Assembly (NCBI RefSeq): GCF_000807855.2
Contig: NZ_JRYR02000001.1
Coordinates: 4,244,045-4,308,044, forward strand
Origin: Flammeovirga pacifica
GTDB taxonomy: Bacteria > Bacteroidota > Bacteroidia > Cytophagales > Flammeovirgaceae
DNA: 64,000 nt
Reading direction: 5' to 3'
In this document: positions 63,460-64,000 of the stretch, in pieces
Layout of the letters: every line of letters begins with the position of its first letter
Numbering within the stretch: position 1 is the stretch's first letter
Program-made: the position numbers and the translations under genes
The notes under the pieces: model-generated
Database searches by the model: none
What the model saw: the letters and a program-made list of their open reading frames with translations, nothing else
What the model was told of the DNA's origin: nothing

Positions 63460-63861
63460 ATGAATAACTTTTTATTATCATTTATCACCCTGATGTTTTC
63501 TTTTTTTGTTGCTAAAGGAGTATCAGAAAAAGCCAACAAGAAGTTAGATGCAGAGAAAAGAGCAGAATTATTTGATATTTTTTCAAATAGTAAGCTGACG
63601 ATGATTACCACAGGAATACTTATAGCTAGCTTTTTTGTATCCTTAAAAATGGACATTTTAGACCCTGTTGTTATTTATTTTATTTACATGCTTTCCTTAT
63701 TAATTTTCATCTTATATAAGGTGATTGATGGGTATAAAAAGTTAAAAATGAATGACTTTCCTGTACTTTATATTAAATCCTTTTTGTTTGCCTCAGGGGT
63801 ACGCTTTCTAGGTTTATTTTCTTTTTGTTTATTAGTGTTGACAGATTTCATGTCACAATAA
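63460..63861 (+). CDS. Small four-helix membrane protein (133 aa)
   Basis: Not recognised. Four hydrophobic segments can be seen (about 3-20, 42-60, 64-83 and 105-127), with a basic loop (KVIDGYKKLKMND) between the third and fourth. Predicted integral inner-membrane protein. The close spacing to the DUF389 gene suggests it assists that protein. A strong terminator follows, ending the operon. Confidence 0.65.
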   Translation: MNNFLLSFITLMFSFFVAKGVSEKANKKLDAEKRAELFDIFSNSKLTMITTGILIASFFVSLKMDILDPVVIYFIYMLSLLIFILYKVIDGYKKLKMNDFPVLYIKSFLFASGVRFLGLFSFCLLVLTDFMSQ

Positions 63862-63888
63862 TAAAGGATCATCTAGATTGTAAAGAAT

Positions 63889-63928
63889 AAAAAAGCTTCA
63901 TCATTTTAAAAATGATGAAGCTTTTTTT
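63889..63928. terminator. Bidirectional terminator, convergent genes
   Basis: Stem AAAAAGCTTCATCA with TGATGAAGCTTTTT (63890-63903, 63913-63926), A/T-rich loop, flanked by A- and T-runs. It reaches the stop codon of the minus-strand gene that enters from the right edge. Confidence 0.88.
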
Positions 63929-64000
63929 ACTTTTTCTGAGCCAACAGTTTCTCTTTATATTCAATCTGATTAATCATATAATCTTTATCTTTTTTATTAG
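63927..64000 (-). CDS. C-terminal end of an unidentified gene (truncated by window edge)
   Basis: On the minus strand a frame is open from the window edge to TAA at 63927-63929, giving a 23-residue tail ending DYMINQIEYKEKLLAQKK. The lysine-rich helical tail, absence of stops and the terminator immediately after support a real gene end. No function can be given. Confidence 0.5.
   Translation of the reverse strand, partial: NKKDKDYMINQIEYKEKLLAQKK

Noticed and set aside
1-64000. tRNA, rRNA, CRISPR arrays, IS elements or prophage genes
   Set aside because: Looked for T-arm sequences, regularly spaced repeats and transposase/integrase motifs; none found. Absence of a tRNA is by eye only and would be settled by a covariance search.

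Overview
The window looks like a chromosomal segment of an AT-rich member of the Bacteroidota, most likely a marine gliding Cytophagales of the Flammeovirga type (the genus is inference). The phylum rests on several signs. Three secreted proteins carry type IX secretion (T9SS) C-terminal sorting domains. There are genes for the gliding ABC permease GldF and for bacillithiol deacetylase BshB1, and DUF2490, DUF2911 and DUF4251 proteins. Upstream regions match the Bacteroidota -7 element TAnnTTTG, and Shine-Dalgarno sequences are mostly absent. No rRNA, tRNA, CRISPR array, transposase or phage gene was seen.

Layout. 0-7 kb: a truncated DUF3857 gene, a DUF2490 protein, a PIF1-like helicase with a C-terminal HTH, enoyl reductase FabV, and a GNAT/M23 peptidase pair on the minus strand. 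7-20.6 kb: two very large secreted proteins, a 3182-residue T9SS cargo and a 1165-residue GEVED/Fn3/CUB-like protein. 20.6-25.4 kb: methyltransferase, HflX, an NTF2-like protein, BshB1 and two small unknowns. 25.4-29 kb: a tandem cluster of five small outer-membrane barrel paralogues in the order A-B-B-A-B, with hairpin terminators after several of them. 29-35.2 kb: MlaF/MlaE lipid transporter, Upp, and an MscS operon with a thioredoxin-like protein lacking CxxC and a small membrane coiled-coil protein. 35.2-40.4 kb: glycosyltransferase, TPR lipoprotein, NtrC-type response regulator and Hpt protein, then a helical unknown.

40.4-46.3 kb: LeuA followed by stacked terminators, a double SpoIIAA-like protein, a flavin amine oxidase, a DUF2911 protein and two unknowns. 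46.3-51 kb: an FG-GAP T9SS protein, a ParA plus ribbon-helix-helix pair, and TMEM175/TetR. 51-56.3 kb: DUF4251, GldF without GldG, polyprenyl synthetase, and a TPR/HTH sensor-regulator preceded by a long leader with homopolymer tracts and a possible 15-codon leader peptide. 56.3-64 kb: superoxide dismutase, a small unknown, a two-gene cassette of an SMC/OLD-like ATPase with an unknown HDR-motif protein, a Fer4_19-CDGSH protein, a DUF389 transporter-like protein and the end of another gene.

Most of the window is ordinary chromosomal housekeeping and envelope biology. The best candidate for an undescribed system is the ATPase/unknown pair at 57678-61227. Its promoter match lies between two near-perfect 14-bp inverted repeats, which could be an invertible or otherwise regulated switch. 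Secondary leads are the ParA/RHH pair, the leader region at 53.6-54.3 kb, two candidate small transcripts (about 32.0 and 42.1 kb) and the barrel cluster.
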